Of a DNA stretch of 15,184 nt, positions 1 through 6,008 are shown one piece after another; positions within the stretch are counted from its first letter, which is position 1; each line of letters starts with the position of its first letter. Both the position numbers and the translations under genes were made by a program. Origin of the DNA: JBEKZQ01 sp049509675 (GTDB taxonomy: Bacteria; Planctomycetota; Planctomycetia; Pirellulales; Thermoguttaceae); assembly GCA_049509675.1 (NCBI GenBank), contig JBEKZQ010000110.1:1-15184 (forward strand). Direction: 5' to 3'. The notes below the pieces were generated by a model. The model saw only the letters and a program-made list of their open reading frames with translations. It had not been told where the DNA came from and made no database searches.

Positions 1-59
1 GGAAAACGCCTATCGGGAGGAACCCGACACGTTAAGATGAAAGTCGGCCTATTCCCTTT

Positions 60-323
60 CTAGCCCGCGCCGGAGGACAAAAGCGGCGAGTCGTGCTCGA
101 TCTGGACGCGCTCGACAACGCAGCCGGCCTTCTGGACATCGGCCACGGCGCTGCGGATCGCTGACTCAAGACAATCTGCCTCTCGGTTGAACCCGATAAC
201 CGGCACGCCGCAGCACGTCCCGGGCGTACCGTCGTCGCACCCGGCCTCGAACAACCGGTCGGCCAACTCTTCGGTCATGTCCGTCCCGGCTGCCAGTATT
301 ACCTCAAAGTCATAAGTTCTCAT
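60..323 (-). CDS. Small HicB-like antitoxin candidate, 87 aa
   Basis: The start is the ATG at 323-321. It is preceded by a good Shine-Dalgarno (GGAGG, read on the minus strand just upstream) and its ATGA overlaps the stop of the upstream gene, so a longer reading frame up to 449 is unlikely. The protein begins MRTYDFEVIL, then has a helix (TEELADRLFEAG, about 17-28), a Cys-containing turn (C29, C37, C38) and a second strand-helix unit (VPVIGFNREADCLESAIRSA, about 40-59), ending in a short acidic and flexible tail. I recognise the GCDDxTPG and FxREAxxxxxAIRSA pattern as a widespread small-protein type. In some relatives I recall a C-terminal helix-turn-helix that is absent here. Order (toxin-like gene first), overlap and size fit a HicAB-type module. 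An antitoxin role is inferred, not shown. Confidence 0.72.
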   Translation of the reverse strand: MRTYDFEVILAAGTDMTEELADRLFEAGCDDGTPGTCCGVPVIGFNREADCLESAIRSAVADVQKAGCVVERVQIEHDSPLLSSGAG

Positions 324-559
324 GAGCTTGCCTCCGTCGAGTGAGGGCAATGATCCACGGCGCTCCGCAGCCTCTGGGCGTGATTCTCCGGCACGCGCGG
401 CGTGCTGTAAACCGTCCGAAAACAGCCATCGCGCGCTTCGTGGGGACAATACAGCGTGCCCCAGATATGCGCCCGAGGCCCTGCCAACACCAGCCGCCAG
501 CCACGAGATATGGCGTAATCCACGGCCGCACGAATATGCTTGTTCTTGTGGTGGTTCAC
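320..559 (-). CDS. Small HicA-like toxin candidate, 79 aa
   Basis: The start is GTG at 559-557, and no ATG lies in frame downstream. The predicted order is helix (HIRAAVDYAISRG, 8-20), strand (WRLVLAG, 21-27), strand (AHIWGTLYCP, 30-39), strand (CFRTVYSTP, 46-54), helix (ENHAQRLRSAVDHC, 58-71). That is the alpha-beta-beta-beta-alpha order of HicA and dsRBD-like mRNA interferases. H31 in RAHIWG sits where HicA carries its catalytic His in the GSHxxY strand. Two CPH motifs (38-40 and 71-73) could bind a metal. The gene overlaps its partner by 4 nt. No Shine-Dalgarno is visible. A TACAAT -10-like box ends only 10 nt before the GTG, so the message may be nearly leaderless. The family assignment is by pattern only. 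A small conserved protein that is not a toxin remains possible. Confidence 0.7.
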   Translation of the reverse strand: MNHHKNKHIRAAVDYAISRGWRLVLAGPRAHIWGTLYCPHEARDGCFRTVYSTPRVPENHAQRLRSAVDHCPHSTEASS

Positions 560-569
560 GTTCTTATCG

Positions 570-575
570 ATTGTA
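570..575 (-). promoter_or_regulatory. Possible -10 box of the small gene pair
   Basis: Read on the minus strand this is TACAAT, 5/6 to the sigma-70 -10 consensus, 10 nt before the GTG start. No convincing -35 is present at 16-18 nt spacing. Confidence 0.3.
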
Positions 576-773
576 GCATAGCTGCCTTGGCGGAGAAAGG
601 GACACAGGTGCGCCTACTGACAATCGTCGGCAACCACCTGGCTCGACCCCTGTTCGGAGCCATGCCGGACAGGTCACGTCCTTCCTTCTTTGCTAAACGC
701 GCAAGAAAAAAAAGAACGCGGCAGGTCCCCTCAAACTCCCAGCTTGCCCGCCGCGTCCTGGCGACTGCCGCCG

Positions 774-846
774 CCTTGTCGGCAACGTCAGTCTAGCGGA
801 ACTATAGTTCGCCTCCCGGGGCTGTCAAACGCGGCCGCCGACAAGG
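774..846. repeat. Nested inverted repeat with 12-bp palindrome
   Basis: CCTTGTCGGC (774-783) is matched by GCCGACAAGG (837-846). Between them lies the perfect palindrome GAACTATAGTTC (799-810). It could be an operator or a fold in RNA. It is about 240 nt upstream of the gene pair, too far for a simple core promoter operator. Confidence 0.4.
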
Positions 847-965
847 TCTGCCGGCCGTGGCGGCACGCGGCGAAGACAACAATTACCCGGGAAATTCCGG
901 CCAAAATCGGCCTACAGCGTTGCCCTTTTGCAGCATCCGGTGAAGGATGGCAACGAGGAAGGAGA

Positions 966-1054
966 GGGATTAGGCATTAGGGATTAGGGATTAGAGTTCG
1001 GCAAATCCGTCTGCGCCTCCAATCCCTAATCCCTAATCCCTAATCCCTAATCCC
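966..1054. repeat. Inverted heptamer arrays (GGGATTA)n / (TAATCCC)n at the nadC 3' end
   Basis: Left arm 966-993 has four heptamers (GGGATTA, GGCATTA, GGGATTA, GGGATTA). Right arm 1021-1054 has one partial and four full TAATCCC units. The arms are complementary with one mismatch and could fold into a stem of about 28 bp. The right arm overlaps the end of nadC and supplies its stop codon. TAG recurs every 7 nt on the nadC strand, so every frame is closed. It may act as a 3'-end hairpin, but there is no T-tract. Confidence 0.85.
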
Positions 1055-1990
1055 TTCCCCCTCCAGCCAGTCCAGGCCGATGTCCAACGAGACGGCCGAA
1101 TGCGTCAGCGCCCCCACGCTGATCCGCTCCACGCCCGCCTCGGCGATCGCGCGGATGCTCTCCAGATCGATCCCGCCGGAAGCCTCCAACTCGACGCCCG
1201 GATTGCGGGCATCGCGGCGTGCCACGGCCTGGCGCAATCGCTCGGGCCCCATGTTGTCCAGCAGCACGAGGTCCGGATCGGCCGTCAGCGCCAGGTCCAG
1301 TTGCTCCAGCGTGTCGACCTCGATTTCGACGATCATGTAGCCAGGCGATTCGGCAGCGACATGTTGTTGCAGGAAACGGCGGGCCAGTTTCACGGCCTCG
1401 GCCGGCGAGTAGCCCTGGGCGTGCGGCCCCCTTTGCGCCCCGAAGGCCAAGTGGTTGTCTTTGATGAGGATGGCATCGCCCAGGCCCAGGCGATGGTTCC
1501 AGCCGCCGCCGCATCGCACGGCATATTTTTCCAGGCGTCGCCAGCCGGGGGTCGTCTTGCGGGTGTCGTAGATGCGGGCCTTGGTGCCGGCCACGGTCTC
1601 GACGTATTGCCGCGTGAGGGTGGCGATGCCCGACAAATGGCCCAGCAGATTCAGCAGGAGCCGTTCGACGCCCAACACGGCGCGGGCCGGGCCGGCCAGA
1701 GTGGCGATCCGCCGGCCGCCTGCCAACGGCTGTCCGTCCTCGAGGTCGGCGGCCCACCGCAGCGCGGCGTCAAAATGCTCGAGCAGCGTGGGGACGGCCG
1801 CCAAGCCAGCCAACACACCGGGTCGCCGCGCCACGACCGCTGCCCGGCCCGGCGTTTCCGCAGGCACCAGGGCGTTGCTGGTCCAATCTCCGCACGCGCC
1901 CAGGTCCTCGCGGATTGCCAGTCGCAGGATGTCTTGCCAATCGGATTCGAGCTGCCGGTCCCAAGCGATTTGCGGGAAGTCTTTGGTCAT
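1040..1990 (-). CDS. nadC: Nicotinate-nucleotide pyrophosphorylase (quinolinate phosphoribosyltransferase)
   Basis: NadC converts quinolinate and PRPP to nicotinate mononucleotide, CO2 and PPi in de novo NAD synthesis, in the cytosol. The 316-aa protein has the expected N-terminal LRxAIREDLGxxGDWTS block (22-38), the Arg-containing GVERLLLNLLGHLSGIAT segment (107-124), YDTRKTTPG (141-149), the HR pair of GGWNHRLGLGD (166-167), ILIKDNH (174-180), EIEVD (222-226), LLDNM (243-247) and the barrel-closing ELEASGGID / ISVGALTHSA (267-275, 290-299). It is somewhat longer than usual because of an insert at about 183-195 and a tail. The last residues (GIRD) and the TAG are encoded by the heptamer array. 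No other nad gene is next to it. The ATG at 1990 has no strong Shine-Dalgarno. TTGACA on the minus strand at 2073-2068 is a -35 candidate without a good -10. Confidence 0.96.
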   Translation of the reverse strand: MTKDFPQIAWDRQLESDWQDILRLAIREDLGACGDWTSNALVPAETPGRAAVVARRPGVLAGLAAVPTLLEHFDAALRWAADLEDGQPLAGGRRIATLAGPARAVLGVERLLLNLLGHLSGIATLTRQYVETVAGTKARIYDTRKTTPGWRRLEKYAVRCGGGWNHRLGLGDAILIKDNHLAFGAQRGPHAQGYSPAEAVKLARRFLQQHVAAESPGYMIVEIEVDTLEQLDLALTADPDLVLLDNMGPERLRQAVARRDARNPGVELEASGGIDLESIRAIAEAGVERISVGALTHSAVSLDIGLDWLEGEGIRD

Positions 1991-2082
1991 GACTTATTGT
2001 GGTCTGATTGCCAATAACCGCCTGCGCGGCTATGAAGCGGAAAGCGAGCATCAAGAGGCTGCGTCGGTGTCAATAAATGTTG

Positions 2083-2088
2083 TATAAT
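2083..2088 (+). promoter_or_regulatory. TATAAT -10 box upstream of the ComEA-like gene
   Basis: A perfect TATAAT is preceded by TTG. The -35 region at normal spacing (about 2060-2065, TGCGTC) is weak. Transcription would start near 2095 and give a leader of about 125 nt that contains the palindrome 2131-2195. This box overlaps the ATG at 2087, so that upstream ATG cannot be the start if the promoter is real. Confidence 0.5.
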
Positions 2089-2130
2089 GAACGCCGCCGA
2101 AGCGAAACTCCTGGAGGGGCCGATGCCGCA

Positions 2131-2195
2131 CACTAGCCCGACGCGCAAGCGAGGGTATTGTGGCGGTTCTCCCTCGCTGGCGCGTCGGGCTAGTG
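2131..2195. repeat. Planctomycete interspersed palindrome, copy 1
   Basis: Two 25-nt arms (2131-2155 and 2171-2195) pair with a single A-G mismatch around a 15-nt loop. Arms begin CACTAGCCCG and end CGGGCTAGTG. Read through, it would encode the SPTRKRG...SLARRAS peptides often mis-annotated in planctomycete proteins. It lies in the leader of the ComEA-like gene. Confidence 0.9.
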
Positions 2196-2221
2196 TCCCG
2201 TCCCACAAGGATGAGATTGCC

Positions 2222-2626
2222 ATGACTTCTGCTCGCAATCGTCCGGTACGCGATTGGCATTGGCTGCTGCAGCGTGCGGACCAGGCGGTGGTGGCGGCCA
2301 TAGTTCTTTTGTGCCTGATCGCAACCTTCCTGTGGTGGGTGTGGCAAGGTGGTTTCCGCGGGCGATTGATCGAGGTCGAATCGGCCGCGGCGCGCAGCGC
2401 CGACTTTCAAGTCGACATCAACCAGGCCGACTGGCCGGAACTGGCGGAACTGCCCGGCGTCGGCCGGGCCTTGGCCGAGCGGATCGTCCAGTCGCGCCGC
2501 AGCCAGGGCCCATTTCTCGATTGCGACGACCTGAGGCGGGTGCGGGGCATCGGTCCGAAAACCCTGGCCGCCATCCGGCCCTACCTGCGTCCTATGCCGG
2601 CAAAGAGCAGCCTTACGGGCCGGTGA
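2222..2626 (+). CDS. Membrane-anchored ComEA-like helix-hairpin-helix protein, 134 aa
   Basis: I place the start at ATG 2222, with GATGAGA 6 nt upstream. The longer frame from 2087 would begin inside the -10 box and run through the palindrome. The protein has a cytoplasmic N-terminus, one TM helix (22-41, QAVVAAIVLLCLIATFLWWV) and a C-terminal pair of helix-hairpin-helix motifs: VDINQADWPELAELPGVG (64-81) and DLRRVRGIGPKTLAAIRPYL (103-122). This is the ComEA/HhH1 architecture, which binds DNA backbone non-specifically. In competent bacteria ComEA binds incoming DNA at the envelope. Whether this protein acts in uptake is unknown, since no other competence gene is present here. It is bounded on both sides by copies of the same palindrome. 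Confidence 0.88.
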   Translation: MTSARNRPVRDWHWLLQRADQAVVAAIVLLCLIATFLWWVWQGGFRGRLIEVESAAARSADFQVDINQADWPELAELPGVGRALAERIVQSRRSQGPFLDCDDLRRVRGIGPKTLAAIRPYLRPMPAKSSLTGR

Positions 2627-2674
2627 CGGTCAGGAGGCAACTCTCCACGGGGATTGTCCCTTCGGCTGGGCGTT

Positions 2675-2741
2675 CACTGGCCCGAAGCGCAAGCGAAGGA
2701 CCTGCGTCGCCCCCAACCCTCGCTGGCGCTTCGGGCTAGTG
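2675..2741. repeat. Planctomycete interspersed palindrome, copy 2
   Basis: Arms 2675-2699 and 2717-2741 match copy 1, with the same A-G mismatch at arm position 17. At arm position 12 copy 1 has a C-G pair (2142/2184) and copy 2 an A-T pair (2686/2730), a compensatory change. Located 49 nt after the ComEA-like stop, it could also act as its 3' hairpin. Confidence 0.88.
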
Positions 2742-2844
2742 TGGGCCGGCGCGCGGGGAATAATCCGCCCGGCGGGGTCCGAAATATCAGGCAGACATGG
2801 CCTGGTAATCTCCGACACTTGCACGATTTACGGCCGCCACGCGC

Positions 2845-2873
2845 TTGACATCCCGTGCGTACCGTAGGAAGAT
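2845..2873 (+). promoter_or_regulatory. Candidate sigma-70 promoter of the Exb-like operon
   Basis: TTGACA (2845-2850) is a full -35 match. With 17 nt spacing the -10 is GAAGAT (2868-2873), 3/6 to consensus. This leaves a leader of about 100 nt before the ExbB-like ATG. Confidence 0.4.
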
Positions 2874-2981
2874 GGGAGGGTCGGACGATGTTTTCACGCC
2901 GCGACGGAGTTCTCTGTCTTCCGCAGACCCTCGGAATTCCGAAAGAGCCTGTCGGCGGCTAGCAACAAAGGGGAGAGTCTT

Positions 2982-3803
2982 ATGCGGACAGAGCGGCGCG
3001 TGGGCCAAAAATGGGTGTGGCTGACCTTGCTGGTCATCCTTTCAACGGTGCTGATGCTGAACTCCGTGGCGCGCGTGTCGCAGGCCCAGGAGGCTGGGGC
3101 GGCCGCCGCCGGCGAAGGCACAGAGGCTCCCCATCAAACCGAATCCTACTTCGTGTGGTTCCTCAAGTGCTCCGGTTTCATCGGCTTCGTGATCTTGTGC
3201 CTCTCGATCTACTTCATCGCCACCGTGGGCCGCATGTTCGTCGAGTTGCGGATGGTCACCGCCATGCCGCCGGAGGTGCTCGGCCAGTGCGAAGCCTTGC
3301 TGGAGCAGCGCGACTTCAAGGGCATTTTCAACGCCGTGAAGGAGGATGACTCCTTCTTCAGCCGCGTGCTGGTCACCGGCATCACCGAACTACCCAACGG
3401 CCTGAGCGAGGCCCGCGAGGCCATGGAGCGGGTGGGCGAGATGCTCACCGCCGAGATGGAGAAGAAGATCAGCATGTTGGCCGTGTTGGGCACGCTGGGG
3501 CCCATGATCGGGCTGCTGGGCACGCTCAAGGGGATGATCGCCAGCTTCAGCGTGATCGCCGTTTCCGACGTGCAGTTGAAGGCCAGCGCCGTGGCCAAGG
3601 GCATTTCCGAGGCCTTGCTCTTGACGTTCGAAGGGGTGAGCCTCTCGGTGCCCTCGATTTACTTCTTCGCCTTCTTCCGCAACCGGGTGTCGATCATTTC
3701 GGTGACGGCCATGACGCGCGCGGACGAGTTCCTGCGGCACTTCGCCCAGGCTGCCCGCGCCAAGCCCGCCGCCGGCGCCACTCCCACCCGGGCCAAGGTC
3801 TGA
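2982..3803 (+). CDS. ExbB/TolQ/MotA-family proton channel, 273 aa
   Basis: This is the stator subunit of a proton-motive-force motor in the inner membrane. A strong Shine-Dalgarno (AAAGGGGAGAG) precedes the ATG. Residues 1-36 look like a cleavable Sec signal (KWVWLTLLVILSTVLMLNSVA, possible cleavage after SQA). TM helices follow at about 63-83, 164-192 and 211-232. The family signature is GTLGPMIGLLGTLKGMI (170-186) and GISEALLLTFEGVSLSVPSI (207-226). A Glu (E217) sits within the last TM helix, where TonB-type ExbB usually has small or Thr residues. The cytoplasmic part lies between TMs 1 and 2. It opens an operon with two ExbD-type genes, so it should form their pentameric partner. The signal-peptide extension is longer than in E. 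coli ExbB. Confidence 0.92.
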   Translation: MRTERRVGQKWVWLTLLVILSTVLMLNSVARVSQAQEAGAAAAGEGTEAPHQTESYFVWFLKCSGFIGFVILCLSIYFIATVGRMFVELRMVTAMPPEVLGQCEALLEQRDFKGIFNAVKEDDSFFSRVLVTGITELPNGLSEAREAMERVGEMLTAEMEKKISMLAVLGTLGPMIGLLGTLKGMIASFSVIAVSDVQLKASAVAKGISEALLLTFEGVSLSVPSIYFFAFFRNRVSIISVTAMTRADEFLRHFAQAARAKPAAGATPTRAKV

Positions 3804-3863
3804 GGGGGATGATGACAAGTGGGGGCTTTCGCAATTCGGGCACCAAGCTTCGCTTAGTCGCGA

Positions 3864-3882
3864 CGAAAATGGGACTGTCCCC
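3864..3882. repeat. Half-copy of a GGGACNGTCCC interspersed repeat
   Basis: CGAAAATGGGACTGTCCCC nearly matches the right arm of the palindrome at 14411-14455 (one base missing, one changed). It lies in the 109-nt gap between the ExbB-like and first ExbD-like genes. No clear left arm was found. Confidence 0.6.
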
Positions 3883-3912
3883 TTCCTGAGTGAGAGGAAA
3901 GAGTGATCGATC

Positions 3913-4362
3913 ATGGCGATGACCGAAGTCAAAGCGGAACCCAACCTCACGCCCATCCTGGACATGGTGTTCCAGTTGATCACCTTCTTCATGCTCGTGA
4001 TCAATTTCAAGTCGGCCGAGTTGGACATGAACTTGAACCTGCCGGTGGTCGGCTCGGCCCGGCCGGTGAACGACCCGAATGCGAAGCTCCTGGTCCTGAA
4101 TATCAACAAGAATTCGGAGTTGACGGTTTATGGACAAGTGCGGGACGTGGAGAAGTACATCGCCGGCGAGGCGAAGTACAGCCGGGACCAGGCCGGCGTA
4201 ACGCGGGAGCAGATCGAACAGGGCGAAAAAGACCTCCCCGAAACCGTGGTGATTCGCGCCCATCGGGAAGCCCCCTTCAGCGTGGTCAACCGGGTGATCA
4301 AGGCCTGCCAGGACCAAGGGTATCGCAAGTTCGCCCTGAAAGCATTGAGCAAAGAGGCATAG
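3913..4362 (+). CDS. ExbD/TolR-family protein (first of two), 149 aa
   Basis: This is a bitopic inner-membrane protein that works with ExbB-type channels. It has a short cytoplasmic N-terminus, then NLTPILDMVFQLITFFMLVI (11-30), which carries the conserved proton-carrying Asp (D17). An extracytoplasmic domain follows, with the usual ExbD strand pattern (AKLLVLNINKNSELTVYG, TVVIRAHREAPFSVVNRVIKACQDQGYRKFAL). The purine-rich AGAGGAAAGAG lies upstream of the ATG. It is followed after 3 nt by a second ExbD gene. It is slightly longer than E. coli ExbD, with an insert around 80-105 rich in charged residues. Confidence 0.92.
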   Translation: MAMTEVKAEPNLTPILDMVFQLITFFMLVINFKSAELDMNLNLPVVGSARPVNDPNAKLLVLNINKNSELTVYGQVRDVEKYIAGEAKYSRDQAGVTREQIEQGEKDLPETVVIRAHREAPFSVVNRVIKACQDQGYRKFALKALSKEA

Positions 4363-4365
4363 GCG

Positions 4366-4875
4366 ATGTCGCGCAGGAAAAAAGCGCCGCAAGACGTGGA
4401 ACTCAACGTGGCCGCCATGCTCGACATGGCGTTCCAGTTGTTGACGTTCTTCATCCTGACCTTCAAGCCGGCCCCGCTGGAAGGCCAGGTCTCGCTCCGC
4501 TTGCCCCCGCCCCAGGCCGTGGCCAACACGCAGGGCAAGCAGACCGCGGGCATGGACGAGAACATCAAGCCGACCGACATCAAGGGCGTGGAGACGCTCA
4601 CCGTCAGCGTGTTCTCCGAGGGCGGCGGAATCGATTCAATGGCCGTCGGCGACAGCCAGGTCAAGACCCTCATCGAGCTGCGCAAGAAGCTGGAAGAAGT
4701 GTTTCAGAATCCTTCCAACCCGTTCGAGCAAGTCATTGTCCAGGTCAGCGACCGCTTGCGCTACGGCGATCTGATGCGGGTGGTCGAGATCTGCGCGGAC
4801 CAGAAACTTCCCGACGGCAAGAAGCTGTCGAAATTGAGTTTCGTCGAGTTGCCCATGGGGCCCATGGGGAAATGA
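4366..4875 (+). CDS. ExbD/TolR-family protein (second of two), 169 aa
   Basis: This starts 3 nt after the first ExbD stop, so the two are surely cotranslated. The TM helix carries the conserved Asp: ELNVAAMLDMAFQLLTFFIL (12-31), with D20. The extracytoplasmic part has ETLTVSVFSEGG, a helix ELRKKLEEVF and VIVQVSDRLRYGDLMRVVEICADQK, the ExbD fold, with a longer loop at about 45-70. The two ExbD proteins are clearly different in sequence, so the pair is not a recent duplication. An ExbD heterodimer inside one ExbB pentamer is a reasonable inference, as for AglQ/AglS in Myxococcus. Its TGA lies next to the following gene. Confidence 0.92.
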   Translation: MSRRKKAPQDVELNVAAMLDMAFQLLTFFILTFKPAPLEGQVSLRLPPPQAVANTQGKQTAGMDENIKPTDIKGVETLTVSVFSEGGGIDSMAVGDSQVKTLIELRKKLEEVFQNPSNPFEQVIVQVSDRLRYGDLMRVVEICADQKLPDGKKLSKLSFVELPMGPMGK

Positions 4876-4898
4876 GCGGCTACGGGGAAAGGCATCTC

Positions 4899-6008
4899 AT
4901 GCGACGCCGTTTGGCAGAACGTCAGCACCGCATGTTCCGGGGATCAGAGATGCCGCGGATGGCGACGATGATCGTCATGCTCGGCGTGCTGGCAATGCTG
5001 ATCTTCCGCTCGAAAGACCCGGACGTCTGGACGTGGCTGGCCCCCAAGGGCGAAGTGCAAGCGGCGGCCGCCTCTTCGTCCGCAGCCGAGGCCGACAAGG
5101 CCCCCGTAGCTGACAAGGCCCCCGTGGCGAACGCGGCGAAACCGACAAGCGGGGAGCAGCCGCCTCCCGCCGTTCAACCACCTGCGCCTGCGCCGGCGGC
5201 CGCGACCGCCAAGTTGACCGATGAGGACCAGGACGAAGCGGACGCGATCGACGTCGAGGGCGATTTGATCAAGGATCGCACGCTGCACCTCGCCAGCCTG
5301 GAAATGTTGGCCTACAATCGGGTGCTGCGCTGGGTCCACAATCAGCCGTTGTCCGCGCTCCAGAAGCGGGCGCACCGCGACATCCTCCTCGATCAGTTGG
5401 TGGCCTCGCCCGATAAGTACCGCTTCAAGCTGATCGAGCTGGAGCTCAACGTGCGGCGGATCACCAAGTATGAGGAGAAAGGGCCCGACGGCGTGCCGCT
5501 CTACGAGGTCTGGGGATATTCCGACAAGTCGGGGGCCTGGTTGTACGAGGCCGTGGTCCAGGATCTGCCGGAGGGGATGCCCAGCGGGGTGCAAATCGCC
5601 GAGAAGGTCCGGCTGGTAGGGTACTTTTTCAAGTTGCAAGGTTATCAATCCGGCCGGGCCAGGCCCAATTCCAAGCCGGAGTATGCCCCGTTGTTCATCG
5701 GCAAGATGGCTTGGCAAACGTTGCCGGTCGCGCCGTCCAAGGCCCCCGATTGGACGACGGAAGGAGTTGTCTTTGGCGCCGTACTTGTTATGGTAGCTGG
5801 AGTGTTGTTCTGGGTGCTGCGGCCGAAGCGCGCGGCGATGCCCACAGCGTTGATTACCAGACCCCATAAAGAGGGGCCAGCCCTGGAAGAGTGGCTCGAT
5901 CAGGCCGAGTCGCCCGAGCCCGGCGGCCCCGGCGAAACGCTTGAAGGGAATAATTTCTCGGAAAATGGCGATTCAGATAGAAGGTGGGAGTTAGAAGGTA
6001 GGAGTTAG
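4899..6008 (+). CDS. Two-TM protein of unknown function in the Exb-like operon, 369 aa
   Basis: I do not recognise a named family. The preferred start is ATG 4899, with GGGGAAAGG about 6 nt upstream. ATG 4872, which overlaps the preceding stop as ATGA, is the alternative and adds 9 residues. TM1 is at 21-36 (MATMIVMLGVLAMLIF). An Ala/Pro/Lys linker with repeated ADKAPVA follows (55-105). A soluble domain (about 108-285) includes a strand-rich stretch (RFKLIELELNVRRITKYEE ... EKVRLVGYFFKLQGY, 175-249) that could be an OB-like barrel. TM2 is at 290-308 and a polar tail at 309-369. This suggests an extracytoplasmic domain held at both ends in the inner membrane, beside the motor. The last residues and the TAG stop come from the heptamer array at 5980-6007, so the original C-terminus may have been changed. 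Confidence 0.82.
   Translation: MRRRLAERQHRMFRGSEMPRMATMIVMLGVLAMLIFRSKDPDVWTWLAPKGEVQAAAASSSAAEADKAPVADKAPVANAAKPTSGEQPPPAVQPPAPAPAAATAKLTDEDQDEADAIDVEGDLIKDRTLHLASLEMLAYNRVLRWVHNQPLSALQKRAHRDILLDQLVASPDKYRFKLIELELNVRRITKYEEKGPDGVPLYEVWGYSDKSGAWLYEAVVQDLPEGMPSGVQIAEKVRLVGYFFKLQGYQSGRARPNSKPEYAPLFIGKMAWQTLPVAPSKAPDWTTEGVVFGAVLVMVAGVLFWVLRPKRAAMPTALITRPHKEGPALEEWLDQAESPEPGGPGETLEGNNFSENGDSDRRWELEGRS

Larger units (their letters stand above)
560..965. other. Non-coding gap upstream of the small gene pair
   Basis: No reading frame here has protein-like composition with a ribosome binding site. The gap holds the -10-like box of the pair, an A-rich run (706-713), a 10-bp inverted repeat (774-783 with 837-846) that encloses a perfect 12-bp palindrome at 799-810, and at its end the start of the heptamer array downstream of nadC. 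Confidence 0.6.
2627..2981. other. Gap with palindrome copy 2 and the Exb operon promoter region
   Basis: No gene is supported. It contains the second interspersed palindrome (2675-2741), a consensus -35 hexamer (2845-2850) and the leader of the ExbB-like gene with its ribosome binding site (AAAGGGGAGAG, 2967-2977). Frames that cross it derive their peptide from the palindrome. Confidence 0.65.

Noticed and set aside
2..40. Open frame from the left edge ending ENAYREEPDTLR at a TGA, possibly the end of a plus-strand gene
   Set aside because: Only 12 codons are visible, and other frames are also open at the edge. The composition is plausible but too short to support.
324..449. N-terminal extension of the 87-aa protein up to 449
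   Set aside because: It overlaps the coding frame of the toxin-like gene and lacks a ribosome binding site. The ATG at 323 has a good one and ATGA coupling.
341..796. Plus-strand frames across the small gene pair
   Set aside because: Arg/Pro/Ala-rich shadows of the minus-strand genes, with no ribosome binding site.
966..1054. Telomere-like repeat, because GGGATTA resembles eukaryotic telomere units
   Set aside because: It lies between bacterial genes inside a chromosome, with inverted arms. The likeness is superficial.
1100..2017. Long plus-strand frame opposite nadC
   Set aside because: nadC on the minus strand has every family motif. The opposite frame is a high-GC shadow.
2131..2741. 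CRISPR repeats from the two palindromes
   Set aside because: Only two copies 540 nt apart with a gene between, and no regular spacers or cas genes.
3903..4898. Frame upstream of the two-TM protein that would make a 701-aa product
   Set aside because: It overlaps both ExbD genes in another frame and reads as low-complexity Arg/Gly/Pro. The real start is 4899 or 4872.
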